Part shown: positions 8,284 through 17,953 of the stretch, piece by piece | Position numbering within the stretch: position 1 is the first letter of the stretch | Layout of the letters: each line of letters begins with the position of its first letter | Assembly: GCA_963728145.1 (NCBI GenBank) | Contig: CAVSJA010000001.1 | Coordinates: 124,001 to 188,000, forward strand | DNA length: 64,000 bases | Direction of reading: 5' to 3' | Origin: CAVSJA01 sp963728145 | GTDB taxonomy: Bacteria > Bacteroidota > Bacteroidia > Chitinophagales > Chitinophagaceae | Made by a program: the position numbers and the translations under genes | The notes under the pieces: generated by a model | The model's input: only the letters and a program-made list of their open reading frames with translations | Told to the model about the DNA's origin: nothing | The model's database searches: none

Positions 8284-9405
8284 TTACCGTGAGATAAATT
8301 CAATGGCTTTTCGCACGATATTTCCCCAAAAGAAATGATCAAAATATCTGGCATCAATAGTCGCTTTGACTTTTGATAGCTGAATAACCGACTCAATAAA
8401 CCCATCCCAGTCATCATCTTCATGAACAACCAACTTGCCATTGCATATCGCCGGATCAACACCAATAGCTCCATTCTTTGTAGAAACCGCATTCAAGTTA
8501 TAGCCAAGTGCTTCAACTAACTTGGTTTTGATCCCTCCTCCTTCAATTATTGGATTTAGGAAGATATCGGCGCCTTTGAAATAAAGACTGATATCATTCA
8601 CAAATCCTACTATGATAATATTGAGTTCTTTCTGATCGGTAATGAATTCTGGAATATCTTTTCCGCAGATCAGGATGGTATACCTGAAATCGCGAGCTTT
8701 TAGTTTCGGACTGATCTGATCAATAATCCGCATCAATCCACTGAGGTTTGGGGAATAATTAAATGCTCCGTTGAAAAGCAAAATTGTATGATCGAATGGA
8801 ATATTGTGATTTCTAATCAATGTATCTCTCGCATTCAGGCGCTCACCCGCATTGGGAGGCTGATTCCATTCAATTCCATAAGTGATTACCTTGCATTTTG
8901 ACCTTTCCAATTTATAATATTCAACAGCATAACTTAGGTCATCTTCCTGTTTGAAATAATTATAATCAGCCTGGCGATGTGTCCATTTCTCATAATTCCA
9001 AAGAATCTTCCACCACCATTTGTGCAGTGTCTTCCATCGCCTGCCTTCTATATTATGTGAATGCACAATCAATTTGATTCCAAGTGAACGCTTCAACCAT
9101 ACAGCTAACCACCCAAAATAGGGATGTTCTAATTGCAGATGTGTAATTTCCTTTTCTTTTAGTATTTTTTTAATTCTGGAAAAATAGAAGGGATTAATAT
9201 AACGCAGCTTGTTATCCGAAAAGACCTGTATCAATTCATACCCTTCGGCAAAATTGGGATCATTGCTTCTTGTCGTCAGGCATACCAGTTTGACTTCTTT
9301 ACCAAGGTATTTATTGAAGAGTGCAATTCCCCTCTGTCCACCCATGACGGGCGGAAATATTCTGTACGATACCAGTGAAGCTATGCGAATTTGCGATTTC
9401 TCCAT
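8284..9405 (-). CDS. Glycosyltransferase family 4
   Basis: A 373-residue GT-B glycosyltransferase. The N-terminal half contains the acceptor-side block FPPVMGGQRG near residues 17-26. The C-terminal half has LLFNGAFNYSPN and the NPIIEGGGIKTKLVEAL block that binds the nucleotide sugar. It converges with the methyltransferase gene, leaving only 17 bases between stops. It closes the polysaccharide cluster seen in this window. Confidence 0.83.
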   Translation of the reverse strand: MEKSQIRIASLVSYRIFPPVMGGQRGIALFNKYLGKEVKLVCLTTRSNDPNFAEGYELIQVFSDNKLRYINPFYFSRIKKILKEKEITHLQLEHPYFGWLAVWLKRSLGIKLIVHSHNIEGRRWKTLHKWWWKILWNYEKWTHRQADYNYFKQEDDLSYAVEYYKLERSKCKVITYGIEWNQPPNAGERLNARDTLIRNHNIPFDHTILLFNGAFNYSPNLSGLMRIIDQISPKLKARDFRYTILICGKDIPEFITDQKELNIIIVGFVNDISLYFKGADIFLNPIIEGGGIKTKLVEALGYNLNAVSTKNGAIGVDPAICNGKLVVHEDDDWDGFIESVIQLSKVKATIDARYFDHFFWGNIVRKAIEFISR

Positions 9406-9430
9406 ATCGGTTACCAGTTACTGGTTTCCG

Positions 9431-9488
9431 TGCCGATCCCGATCCCGATAACTGCCGATAGCTATCGGGACGGGACTATCGGGAAGGC
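9431..9488. repeat. Extragenic palindrome with GATCCC words
   Basis: The gap between two co-oriented minus-strand genes holds a perfect 14-bp palindrome CCGATAGCTATCGG (9455-9468). It is nested in looser arms: TGCCGATCCCGATCCC on the left against CGGGAC, TATCGGGA and GGCA on the right. The core recurs at 62.22 kb. It could act as a 3' hairpin for the YfhO-like gene, but it lacks a T-run. Confidence 0.7.
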
Positions 9489-9493
9489 AACAG

Positions 9494-12133
9494 CTATTTA
9501 GCAGTTTTCTTTTGATCCAGATATTCTTTGATCTTCCAACCAATGAACGCCAACAATAATATATTCAAAATCCAGGAAGAAATTGTAGTCAAAGTCCAGC
9601 CAAGTTTGAACATTTTTGGTTCAAACCGGAATTCGATAGTATGTTTTCCCGCGGGCACTGATAGCGCACGCAATACATAATTCGCTTTTATTACTGAAGC
9701 GGGCTTGCCATCAATATAAGCGTTCCAATCTTTATAATAAATCTCGCTGAATACCGCCAAATGATTGCCACTGCTATTGCTTTCATAACGGATTGTATCA
9801 TTGTCAAAGTAGACCTGCCTGATCGTTGCAGTACTATCTGCGGGAACTATGGATCCAACCTGATTACGGAAACTTTCATCAACAATAGCCGTATCCTTTG
9901 CATTGAATTCATCCAGCGCTTTCATCTCTTCAACTGGTCCCTTCACATATTTGACAGCTTTTACAAACCAGGCATTACCTAGCGCATATGGGTTGGGTAT
10001 TGCAAGTGTTGCATTCGTCTGTTGATTTCGCTGAATAATATATTTCGTATTAAGCATATTTATCACTTCGGGATTTGGAGAACCCGACAGCTGATAACTT
10101 ACCAGGTCATCGTAAATACCCAGCTTGGCAGGATGATATCCTCCGATCGATTTATGATAGTAGGAAGTTCTTGACTCTTCGAAAGGATTACCTCCGGTAG
10201 TATTAAACACGCGGTAATTCGGGTCTTTATCCTGCAAAATCGCCTTATCCGCATCGCTAAGTGGAAATTCGGATGCTTCATAAAGATCCTTACTTTGAAA
10301 ACTGTAATTATTCAAATACTTAGTACCAATTCCAAGCAAGTCAATAAGCGTTGCAAGACCAACTCCAACAAGAACGAGCGTTGCATTCACCTTTTTCTTC
10401 AAATAAAGGAAGATCAATCCAGCAGTGATAAGTACAAAAATGAAACTTCTCAAAATATCGCCTCCAAAAGTTGCTTTTCGGTCAGCTCTTAACGCAGTTA
10501 ATATTCCTCTTGGAATAGCGGGATCTCCCTGGCTTTGCATCATGAATTTTTCAAACACTTCATTGTCTTTATAAGGTGGCTCGGCCCTATTCAAGGAGTC
10601 CATTCTTGCCGCAATATTCGGATCATTTGGCGTTGAAAGGATCTCTGAAAAAGCTACAGTACGCCTTTTATTTTCGAAGCTATAATCCATGTTGAAATAC
10701 AAGATCAATGCTATTCCAAATACCAATCCCGTCGCGATACATGTATATTTGAATTTCTTCATAATGTCTGCTTCATGCGGGAGCAACAATTTTTCAAGTA
10801 CCAATGCAGCCGCAAGCGGAAAAAGCAGTTGAGGAATCACCAGAGTCATTGTAGGAACCCTAAACTTATTATACAAGGGCAGGTAATCAAACAGGAAATT
10901 GTTCAGGTCTGAAAAATTTTTTCCCATTGCCATGAAGATCGCCAATGCTGATGCGGTAAGGATCCACCATTTATGCGGACCTCTCAGATAGAACATCGCA
11001 AAAATGAATAAAAAGCAGATCGTTGCCCCAAGGTATATGGGACCATTAGTGAATGGTTGATCTCCCCAATACAGATCGGTCGTTACCGACATTGCAATGT
11101 TTGCAGCCTGGTCTTCCGGCACATTAAGTTTCTCCACGAGATACTGTCCCACATTCGAAGATTCATCCAGTTTTGGAAACAGGTATTGTTCCCCGTCACG
11201 TTCAGCATAGTGAAGACCGTAGCTCATTATTCCCGGAAACATCAGGCTCAGTGATTCCGTTCTTCCGTAACTCCATTGAAATGCATATTCCTTGGAAAGT
11301 CCTTTTGTTTTATTATCTACTATTTTGTTATCCTTTTTGGTATCATCCATTACTAACTGTCCGCCTCTTTTCGAATGATTGGCGAAATCATAAACTGGCA
11401 AGAGAGCTACCGCGGTAACCATCGTCCCAATCAATCCGGCAACTACGGCAAGTCCAATCACTTTCACAAAATGCCCGATTTCTTTTCTCCTTATTGCATT
11501 AAAAAGAAAGAATACGCTCATTATTCCGATCACCAGGAAAAGATAATAGCTGATCTGCTGGTGGTTCATTGCAATTTGCAATGCAGTAAAGAGTAGAGTA
11601 AGTATGAAACCCAGGATATATTTTTTGTCGAAAAGTAATATCACCGACCCTAAAACCGCAGGCGCATACGCCAGGGCCATCATTTGCGTATCATGTCCAG
11701 CCGTTACTATAATTGGACTAAAAGAACTGTATGCAAATCCAATCGAACCAATTATTCCAACCCATGGGCGTATACGAAGACATAGGCAAAGGAAGTAAAA
11801 GCCCATACAAGCCAGGAAGAAAAAGTTCATTGGCTTTGGCAGCCCGAATTGAAAAATCTTATTAATTATTCCCAATATTGTCCATGGACCCTCAAGTGCA
11901 ACCTGGTATCCCGGCATTCCGCTGAACATATTCGTTATCCAGAGTGGAACATGACCATGCGTCTCTTTGTACTGATAAGATTGATGACTCATTCCCTGCC
12001 AACCGGAAATATCCGATTGTTTCATCACCACGTCTGGCGACAACGCAGGTCTGCAAAAGAACAATGCGAGCAGTAAAAAGATAACAATTGCGATAACATG
12101 CGGAAGTAAGCGTTGCCAGATTGGTTTGTTCAT
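9494..12133 (-). CDS. YfhO family membrane protein
   Basis: An 879-residue polytopic membrane protein with about a dozen hydrophobic segments in the first 560 residues, one more near 600 and one at the very C-terminus. Between them lies a soluble beta-rich domain ending in VPAGKHTIEFRFEP. The topology, and the early block MSHQSYQYKETHGHVPLW, match the YfhO family, GT-C-like proteins thought to glycosylate lipids or teichoic acids in Firmicutes. In Bacteroidota the role is not established. It lies next to the polysaccharide cluster, in keeping with a lipid-linked sugar transfer role. Confidence 0.78.
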   Translation of the reverse strand: MNKPIWQRLLPHVIAIVIFLLLALFFCRPALSPDVVMKQSDISGWQGMSHQSYQYKETHGHVPLWITNMFSGMPGYQVALEGPWTILGIINKIFQFGLPKPMNFFFLACMGFYFLCLCLRIRPWVGIIGSIGFAYSSFSPIIVTAGHDTQMMALAYAPAVLGSVILLFDKKYILGFILTLLFTALQIAMNHQQISYYLFLVIGIMSVFFLFNAIRRKEIGHFVKVIGLAVVAGLIGTMVTAVALLPVYDFANHSKRGGQLVMDDTKKDNKIVDNKTKGLSKEYAFQWSYGRTESLSLMFPGIMSYGLHYAERDGEQYLFPKLDESSNVGQYLVEKLNVPEDQAANIAMSVTTDLYWGDQPFTNGPIYLGATICFLFIFAMFYLRGPHKWWILTASALAIFMAMGKNFSDLNNFLFDYLPLYNKFRVPTMTLVIPQLLFPLAAALVLEKLLLPHEADIMKKFKYTCIATGLVFGIALILYFNMDYSFENKRRTVAFSEILSTPNDPNIAARMDSLNRAEPPYKDNEVFEKFMMQSQGDPAIPRGILTALRADRKATFGGDILRSFIFVLITAGLIFLYLKKKVNATLVLVGVGLATLIDLLGIGTKYLNNYSFQSKDLYEASEFPLSDADKAILQDKDPNYRVFNTTGGNPFEESRTSYYHKSIGGYHPAKLGIYDDLVSYQLSGSPNPEVINMLNTKYIIQRNQQTNATLAIPNPYALGNAWFVKAVKYVKGPVEEMKALDEFNAKDTAIVDESFRNQVGSIVPADSTATIRQVYFDNDTIRYESNSSGNHLAVFSEIYYKDWNAYIDGKPASVIKANYVLRALSVPAGKHTIEFRFEPKMFKLGWTLTTISSWILNILLLAFIGWKIKEYLDQKKTAK

Positions 12134-12185
12134 ACCAGGGTATTAAATGAGGGCAAAATAACGCAATTTTACAGCATCCTCACTT

Positions 12186-12467
12186 ATGCAGAAGTTATTA
12201 TTTTTTTCCCGGGTTGCCTTTATTTGTAATATATGTTTTGTATTAGCTTTTTTGATGAAATATGTTCCTGATCTGAAAGACGGATATTTTACTTCAACGG
12301 TATTGATCCTTGGGGTAGGTGTGTCATTCGGACTGAATTTACTCGTGAATCTGATAACAGGAATATTCCTTCTTCAAAGAAAATACCGCGAGCAACCTTA
12401 TCCTTCGTGGTTAATTATTGCTAACTTTCTTTTTCTAATTCCTCAATTAATCCTACTGCTTAGATGA
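12186..12467 (+). CDS. Small three-helix membrane protein of unknown function
   Basis: A 93-residue protein, almost entirely hydrophobic, with three predicted membrane segments (about residues 5-25, 35-60 and 75-92). Its stop overlaps the start of the queuosine-precursor transporter gene (ATGA), so the two are coupled. No family is recognised. Confidence 0.65.
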   Translation: MQKLLFFSRVAFICNICFVLAFLMKYVPDLKDGYFTSTVLILGVGVSFGLNLLVNLITGIFLLQRKYREQPYPSWLIIANFLFLIPQLILLLR

Positions 12468-13240
12468 TTCATAATATAATGAAGGATAAACCCACCCGTT
12501 TATTCATAGTTCTGGGTGGTTTTTTTATTGCCAATGCGTTAATTGCTGAAGTGATCGGGGTAAAGATTTTTTCCCTTGAGGACAGCCTGGGAATTTCAAG
12601 AGCGAGCATAAATGTTTTTGGTGAAAAGAATCTCTCGTTCAGCTTATCCGTCGGCGTTATACCCTGGCCGGTAATTTTTGTGATGACGGATATCATCAAT
12701 GAGTACTATGGAGTAAGAGGCGTCAGATTTCTATCCTTTCTTACAGTTGTGTTGATCGCATTTGCTTTTGTGATCTTCTTTTTCGCTATTAATACAATAC
12801 CTGATGGCGGATGGCGTGTCCGGGATCTCGTTTTGGGTGTAACGGATCAACAGGCAGCTTATGTACAGATCCTGGGACAGGGAATGAACATCATAATCGG
12901 ATCCATCCTTGCTTTTATTATTGGACAATTGCTGGATGCAATGATATTCCGAAGAATCAAGCGCATTACAGGTGAGAAAAAAATCTGGATGAGGGCAACA
13001 GTCAGTACGCTGGCTTCTCAATTCATCGACAGCATCGTGGTGACTATTGTGGCTTTCCACATCTTCCGAAGTTTCAGCCTGGGTACTGTTTTAGCATGGG
13101 CAATTACCGCGTACCTGTACAAATTTGTAATTGCAATCATTATGACACCCGTGGTGTATTTAATTCATTATTTCATTGAAAGATATTTGGGAAAACAACT
13201 TGCAACAAATATGAAAATTGCGGCGCTACAGGATAGATAG
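12464..13240 (+). CDS. Queuosine precursor transporter (YhhQ/VUT family)
   Basis: A 258-residue integral membrane protein of the DUF165/YhhQ family, which imports queuosine precursors (preQ0/preQ1) for tRNA modification. Conserved blocks include FIANALIAEVIGVKIF at the start, IPWPVIFVMTDIINEYYG near residues 66-83 and the late SQFIDSIVVTIVAF. Six or so membrane helices are visible. The start at 12464 overlaps the upstream gene by four bases; an in-frame ATG at 12479 is an alternative. Confidence 0.88.
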   Translation: MIHNIMKDKPTRLFIVLGGFFIANALIAEVIGVKIFSLEDSLGISRASINVFGEKNLSFSLSVGVIPWPVIFVMTDIINEYYGVRGVRFLSFLTVVLIAFAFVIFFFAINTIPDGGWRVRDLVLGVTDQQAAYVQILGQGMNIIIGSILAFIIGQLLDAMIFRRIKRITGEKKIWMRATVSTLASQFIDSIVVTIVAFHIFRSFSLGTVLAWAITAYLYKFVIAIIMTPVVYLIHYFIERYLGKQLATNMKIAALQDR

Positions 13241-13301
13241 ACGACTAACGTTAATATTCCCGACGTGTCACTTTGCAGGCGCTCACCAGCTTTGTCTTTC
13301 T

Positions 13302-13522
13302 CATTTCGAGCCCCCACCATGAACCTTGTCATTTCGAGCCCGGCGCAATTGAAGCAACTATGCATCTGAAGCAACTAGGGCGAGAAATCTGCGAAATCGG
13401 GTACTGCTCGAATTACAGTCGGTCGCTGATTCCGCAGATTTCTCGCCCTGGCTCCATCGTGTGTAGGATGTCCTAGATGAAACCGGGCTCGAAATGACAA
13501 GGTTCATGGTGGGCTCGGAATG
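13302..13522. repeat. Large nested inverted repeat between convergent genes
   Basis: The 328-bp gap holds no gene. Outer arms of about 40 bp (13302-13343 and 13483-13522) match with only two differences and contain CATTTCGAGCCC and ACCATGAACCTTGTC. Inner arms GGGCGAGAAATCTGCG (13378-13393) and CGCAGATTTCTCGCCC (13433-13448) are a perfect 16-bp match. The right half recurs at 47555-47623. Sequence inside the loop is unrelated. Confidence 0.9.
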
Positions 13523-13568
13523 AAAAGGTTCTGAGGGAGGAGGGCCGCAACGAAAAAGGAGTGTTAAT

Positions 13569-14084
13569 TCAAAATTTCTTTTCCATTACATAATCAATCA
13601 TAAAATACCCATTCCCAATATCGACATCTTCCTCTTTAAAGACTTTAAACCCTAATTTCTCGTAAAAGAATCTTGCCTTATTGAAGCGATTTACGTTTAG
13701 ATGAAGCGCCGATGCCGGCGCGATGCGATTGATAACTTCTTCCAGCAAAGCCTTACCTAATCCCTTTCCTTGTATATCCGTGCGAACATACAGCTTGTGT
13801 AGTTTATAAATGTCGGGATCAATAATTTTCGAATAGGATGCAAAACCAACTGGTTCTTCATCCAGCTCAGCGATGAGAAATTGATGCTTCTGCTCCGTCA
13901 TCTGCCGGAGTAATGAATTTGGACTGTAGATATAGTTTAGCATATAGTCCAGTTGATCCTTAGTTAGTATTTCCTTATATGCAACAGGCCAAATGATCTG
14001 CGCTAAATAACCGATAACCGGAATATCCTCGGTATCGCCATCCCTGATTTCTAATTCATCCATTGAGTTGATTGTTGTTTTCAT
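13569..14084 (-). CDS. GNAT family N-acetyltransferase
   Basis: A protein of 171 residues with the GNAT fold. The acetyl-CoA binding block RTDIQGKGLGKALLE (motif A, Q/RxxGxG/A) is plain, preceded by LHKLYV and followed by LNVNRFNKARFFYEKLGF. The start MKTTINSMDELEIRD is chosen (14084); an upstream ATG at 14144 would bury it deep in the prsW gene, and MDELEIRD at 14063 is also possible. It overlaps the end of prsW on the same strand. The substrate is unknown. Confidence 0.83.
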   Translation of the reverse strand: MKTTINSMDELEIRDGDTEDIPVIGYLAQIIWPVAYKEILTKDQLDYMLNYIYSPNSLLRQMTEQKHQFLIAELDEEPVGFASYSKIIDPDIYKLHKLYVRTDIQGKGLGKALLEEVINRIAPASALHLNVNRFNKARFFYEKLGFKVFKEEDVDIGNGYFMIDYVMEKKF

Positions 14085-14784
14085 AGTTCTGACGGGAAAG
14101 TTCATGGTGTAACCGTATTGATTTTCTTGAGAGCCGGATAGCAAGAACTAATAGAACTATTGAACACATAAAAAGAGCACCTTCTGAAACAAATTCGACT
14201 ATAACCGGGCTTTTTTGAAGGAATAAGAAGAAATCAAATGCCCCGTGAAAAAGTGAAGCCTGGATTAATCCGGTTGTCAAATGCCGGAAGCTATTTGGTG
14301 AATCGAACTTGGCGAGGCCAACATGATAACCCATGATCACGCCAAAACAGGCGTGGGCAGGCACGGATATGAACATGCGCACCAAGGCCGTGGACATTCC
14401 TCCCTGCATTACGTAAAGAACATTTTCCAGGGTGGCAAAGCCCATGCTCACCATTACGGAATATACAATCCCGTCAAAGGGCTCATTAAATGCCTGCTTC
14501 CGGTAGGCATAGCTCCGAAGCATTGCGTATTTGCAAAGCTCTTCTCCAAGTCCCACAACCAGGAATGCGTATAACGCGTAAAACATTGGGGAATCTGAAA
14601 TGAGGCGATGAGTCAATTCTTTTTCAAGAATGATCTGGATCAATGCCGCGGGAATCGTTGACAGCACGCCGAGACCAAAGGAAATACTCAGGTTTTTTAA
14701 AGGTTCACGGTCAAACTCATCTTTTAAATAAAAATAAAAGATGATTGCAAAACCAGGAGCAAGTGCTAGTGCCAGCAACAACAT
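14056..14784 (-). CDS. PrsW family intramembrane metalloprotease
   Basis: A 242-residue polytopic membrane protein with the PrsW signatures: GEELCKYAMLR (EExxxK) near residues 76-86, FATLENVLY (FxxxEN), PAHACFGVIMGYHVG and LFHGAFDFF. PrsW-type proteases cleave membrane-anchored regulators such as anti-sigma factors; the partner here is unknown. The gene is transcribed away from the large metalloprotease/barrel gene across a repeat-filled 276-bp gap. Confidence 0.88.
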   Translation of the reverse strand: MLLLALALAPGFAIIFYFYLKDEFDREPLKNLSISFGLGVLSTIPAALIQIILEKELTHRLISDSPMFYALYAFLVVGLGEELCKYAMLRSYAYRKQAFNEPFDGIVYSVMVSMGFATLENVLYVMQGGMSTALVRMFISVPAHACFGVIMGYHVGLAKFDSPNSFRHLTTGLIQASLFHGAFDFFLFLQKSPVIVEFVSEGALFMCSIVLLVLAIRLSRKSIRLHHELSRQNYENNNQLNG

Positions 14785-14807
14785 CTTTCAAAAATATAGA
14801 TTAAGCA

Positions 14808-15058
14808 GCAATAGGCAATAAGCAATAGACAATAAGCAATAGGCAATAGGCAATAGACAATAAGCAATAGGCAATCGGCAAATCAGTTCGAGGCCGTCAG
14901 GCGAAAATGTCGGCAATTTGCACCATTTGCAAATCTGAATTATTGCTGCCTGTCCGCAGGCAGGGATTATTTATCATTGATTATTGATTATTTATTATTA
15001 TTGTGAATTCCTTATTGCCAATTGCCTATTGCCTATTGCCCATTTTATTGCCTATTGC
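14808..15058. repeat. Heptamer-word inverted repeat between divergent genes
   Basis: The left arm (14808-14877) is ten successive 7-bp words of the type GCAATAG/GCAATAA/ACAATAA. The right arm (15012-15058) is about six words of the complement, CTATTGC. The interior has a second hairpin CTGCCTG (14946-14952) / CAGGCAG (14957-14963) and an AT-rich ATTGATTATTGATTATT stretch. The right arm ends two bases before the ATG of the gene at 15061, so it would form the 5' leader of that mRNA. Confidence 0.9.
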
Positions 15059-15060
15059 TC

Positions 15061-17880
15061 ATGATGAATCGCCTTTTCTTACTGATCCTTCTTACTCTTA
15101 CGTCCTTACTCAATGGATATGGCCAGCAATTTGGAGGTAATCCGCCTTCCTTAAAATGGAACCAGATCAATACGGATTCATTTAAGGTAATTTTTCCGGT
15201 GGGTCAGGAGAAAAAAGCAAATGAGATTGCCAGTATCGTACAATCGTTGGGAAGAAACAACCCGAATCCACTTGGCAACAGGCAAAAAAAGATCAGTATC
15301 GTTTTGCAAAATCAGAGCACCATCTCCAATGCCTATGTCGGACTGGGACCCTGGCGAAGCGAATTTCAATTGACACCGCAGCAAAACAGTTTTGAACTTG
15401 GAAGTATTCCATGGCACCAAACGCTTTCCTTGCACGAGTACAGGCATGTGCACCAGTTCAATAATTTCAAAAAGGGTATATCACAATTGTTTTACATACT
15501 GGCTGGTGAATATGGACTTTCATTTGCTAACAATGCCGCTATTCCAAACTGGTTTTGGGAAGGAGATGCAGTTTACCAGGAAACATTTATGAGTGAGCAG
15601 GGCAGGGGTAGAATGCCCTTTTTCTTTAATGGATACAGATCTTTATGGGCTTCTAATCGGAATTATTCCTGGTTGAAATTGCGTAACGGTTCTCTTCGCG
15701 ATTATGTACCGGATCATTATCAATTAGGCTATTTACTAACGGCATATGGATACGAAAAATATGGAAAGGACTTTTGGGGGAAAGTAACTGATGATGCTGC
15801 TCGATTCAATGGACTCTTCTATCCATTTCAACATGCGATAAAAGATCATGCGGGGATCAAGTACAAGGAATTCAGAAAAAATGCCATTAAATATTTCGAG
15901 GAGCAACAAAAAGCCGATGCGTCAAAAAACAAAGCTGCAGTACTTGCAAGCCAGCATAAGCATTTTAATGCTGATGAAGAGTATCCACAATGGATCAATC
16001 AATCAAGTGTCGTTTTTGTAAAAAGTAGTTTCAAGAAGATACCCACGTTTACAGTCAGGAATATTGAAAACGGGGATGAGAAAAAAATTAGGGTCAAAGA
16101 CATTTCCCTCGATAACTTTTTCTCTTATCGGAATAATCTCATCGTCTATTCAGCATTCAGGCCCGATTCGCGTTGGGGATGGAGGGAATTTGGTGAGATA
16201 CGACTGCTAAATCTATTGACTAATGAACAAAAAACCCTTACGCATCGCAGTCGGTATTTTGCACCGGATATTGATGCCAATGGTGAAGAGGTAGTAGCGG
16301 TAAACAATAAGCGGGATGGTGCATCAACGCTTGCAATTATTAACGCAGTTACGGGCGCGCTAATTCGCGAATTGCCCAATAAAGATGAATTCATTTACAC
16401 CTATCCCAAATTCTTCCAGCAGGATTTTATCATCAGCCCCGTTCGGAATAAGAATAGCGAAATGGCTCTGATCAAAATTGACCGGAAAGATGGAAGTTAT
16501 TCAATGATAATTCCCTTTTCTCTAAATGTTATAGGTTTTCCCCAAACAAATGGAGATACGATCAGCTTTACAATGTCGCAGGCTGGGTTTGATAAGTTGT
16601 ACAGTTATGTCAATGGAAAAGTTTACGAATTCACACCTGAGAAAGAAAGCCAATCTACCGGAAATTATCAATTAAGTATATTGGGAAATAAGTATGCCTG
16701 GACAAGCTTTACATCTGCAGGTTATTATTTGCAAACCGAAACAAACCCCACAATAATAGAATTGCCAGTTGAAGGACTTACAACGGCACCCACGGGATTT
16801 AAGGTGAGTTATCCGGAGGATTCGAAATTCCTGGATACATTTCTGTCGAGAGAATTTCCTGTCACACGTTATAAAAAATCATTTAAGCTTTTCAATTTTC
16901 ATAGTTGGATACCTACCATTGATGATCCGGAGTACACTTTCTCATTTCTTGGTGAGAACGTTTTGAACACAATGCAATCAGAACTCTATTTTCGCTATAA
17001 TACCAATGAAAAAAGTAAACAAGTAGGTTTCATTGCGGATTATGCAGCCTGGTTTCCCTGGTTGCGGGTTGGTGCGGCTTATACATTCGATAGAAGTGCT
17101 CCGTACCGGGGAAATACCGTTTATTGGAATGAGGCAGAGGGAAGTGTTGGTTTCCTGGTTCCATTAAATCTTACCAACGGAAAATACTACCAGTCGTTCC
17201 AGTTTGGATCGGATTTCGTCTACAGTAAGCCAAGTTTCCAGCAACCATTTAAGGATACATTTGATGATAGCGGCTTTGGCTATGTGAAAGCAAATCTCTT
17301 TTATTCAATCCAGATCCAACGTGCGAGACAGCATATTTTTCCAAGGTTTGCACAAACCTTGCAAGTCACCTACAATAATGCATTTGTAAGTGCAAAAGGA
17401 TACCAGGCCACCGCATCTACTTCATTGTATCTTCCCGGGGTCTATCCAACGCACAATTTTGTGATCAATGCAGCAATTCATGGCAGGGATACATTGAGCG
17501 AAGTTCGATTCTCTAATGTATTTCCATTCTCCCGCGGATACAATGGCATCAATTTTCACCAGATGGCAAAATTTGGATTCAATTATCATATTCCCCTGAT
17601 CTATCCCGATTGGGGATTTGCCAGCATCGTCTATTTCCTTCGCATAAGAGCCAATGCATTCTATGATCAAACGCGTATCATGGATTATAATAACGCAGCC
17701 CAGGAAGTCACCCTGGATTTCCGTTCCTACGGCGCCGAAATTTATTTTGATACCAAATGGTGGAATCAGCACCCGGTAAGTTTTGGTTTCAGGTATAGCA
17801 GGCTGTTAGATGGCGATCTCGTAGGACTAGCCCCGAATCAGTGGGAGTTTATACTGCCGATCAATTTGGTCGCGAGGTAA
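15061..17880 (+). CDS. Secreted gluzincin-type metalloprotease with C-terminal beta-barrel
   Basis: A 939-residue protein. A signal peptide MMNRLFLLILLTLTSLLNGYG is cleaved before QQFGG. A zinc-protease-like domain follows with HEYRH at 125-129 (HEXXH) and WFWEGD placing E167 as a third ligand 38 residues downstream, as in gluzincins. The middle third has WD/TolB-like beta-propeller features. The last 300 residues alternate aromatic beta-strands (YTFDRSAPYRGNTVYW, FGFRYSRLLDG) like an outer-membrane barrel. The start at 15061 is used because residues encoded from 15022 would come only from the heptamer repeat. No name is known to me for this combination. Confidence 0.75.
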   Translation: MMNRLFLLILLTLTSLLNGYGQQFGGNPPSLKWNQINTDSFKVIFPVGQEKKANEIASIVQSLGRNNPNPLGNRQKKISIVLQNQSTISNAYVGLGPWRSEFQLTPQQNSFELGSIPWHQTLSLHEYRHVHQFNNFKKGISQLFYILAGEYGLSFANNAAIPNWFWEGDAVYQETFMSEQGRGRMPFFFNGYRSLWASNRNYSWLKLRNGSLRDYVPDHYQLGYLLTAYGYEKYGKDFWGKVTDDAARFNGLFYPFQHAIKDHAGIKYKEFRKNAIKYFEEQQKADASKNKAAVLASQHKHFNADEEYPQWINQSSVVFVKSSFKKIPTFTVRNIENGDEKKIRVKDISLDNFFSYRNNLIVYSAFRPDSRWGWREFGEIRLLNLLTNEQKTLTHRSRYFAPDIDANGEEVVAVNNKRDGASTLAIINAVTGALIRELPNKDEFIYTYPKFFQQDFIISPVRNKNSEMALIKIDRKDGSYSMIIPFSLNVIGFPQTNGDTISFTMSQAGFDKLYSYVNGKVYEFTPEKESQSTGNYQLSILGNKYAWTSFTSAGYYLQTETNPTIIELPVEGLTTAPTGFKVSYPEDSKFLDTFLSREFPVTRYKKSFKLFNFHSWIPTIDDPEYTFSFLGENVLNTMQSELYFRYNTNEKSKQVGFIADYAAWFPWLRVGAAYTFDRSAPYRGNTVYWNEAEGSVGFLVPLNLTNGKYYQSFQFGSDFVYSKPSFQQPFKDTFDDSGFGYVKANLFYSIQIQRARQHIFPRFAQTLQVTYNNAFVSAKGYQATASTSLYLPGVYPTHNFVINAAIHGRDTLSEVRFSNVFPFSRGYNGINFHQMAKFGFNYHIPLIYPDWGFASIVYFLRIRANAFYDQTRIMDYNNAAQEVTLDFRSYGAEIYFDTKWWNQHPVSFGFRYSRLLDGDLVGLAPNQWEFILPINLVAR

Positions 17881-17953
17881 GTCCCCTATTCAACAATCAA
17901 ATGAAGAGAAGAAAGAGCCGGAGCAAAGAACTTGAGACCTTTTTAAATGCGTG

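Noticed and set aside
13273..13476. Frame of 67 codons in the 13.3-kb gap
   Set aside because: It runs through both arms of the inverted repeat and shows no coding features.
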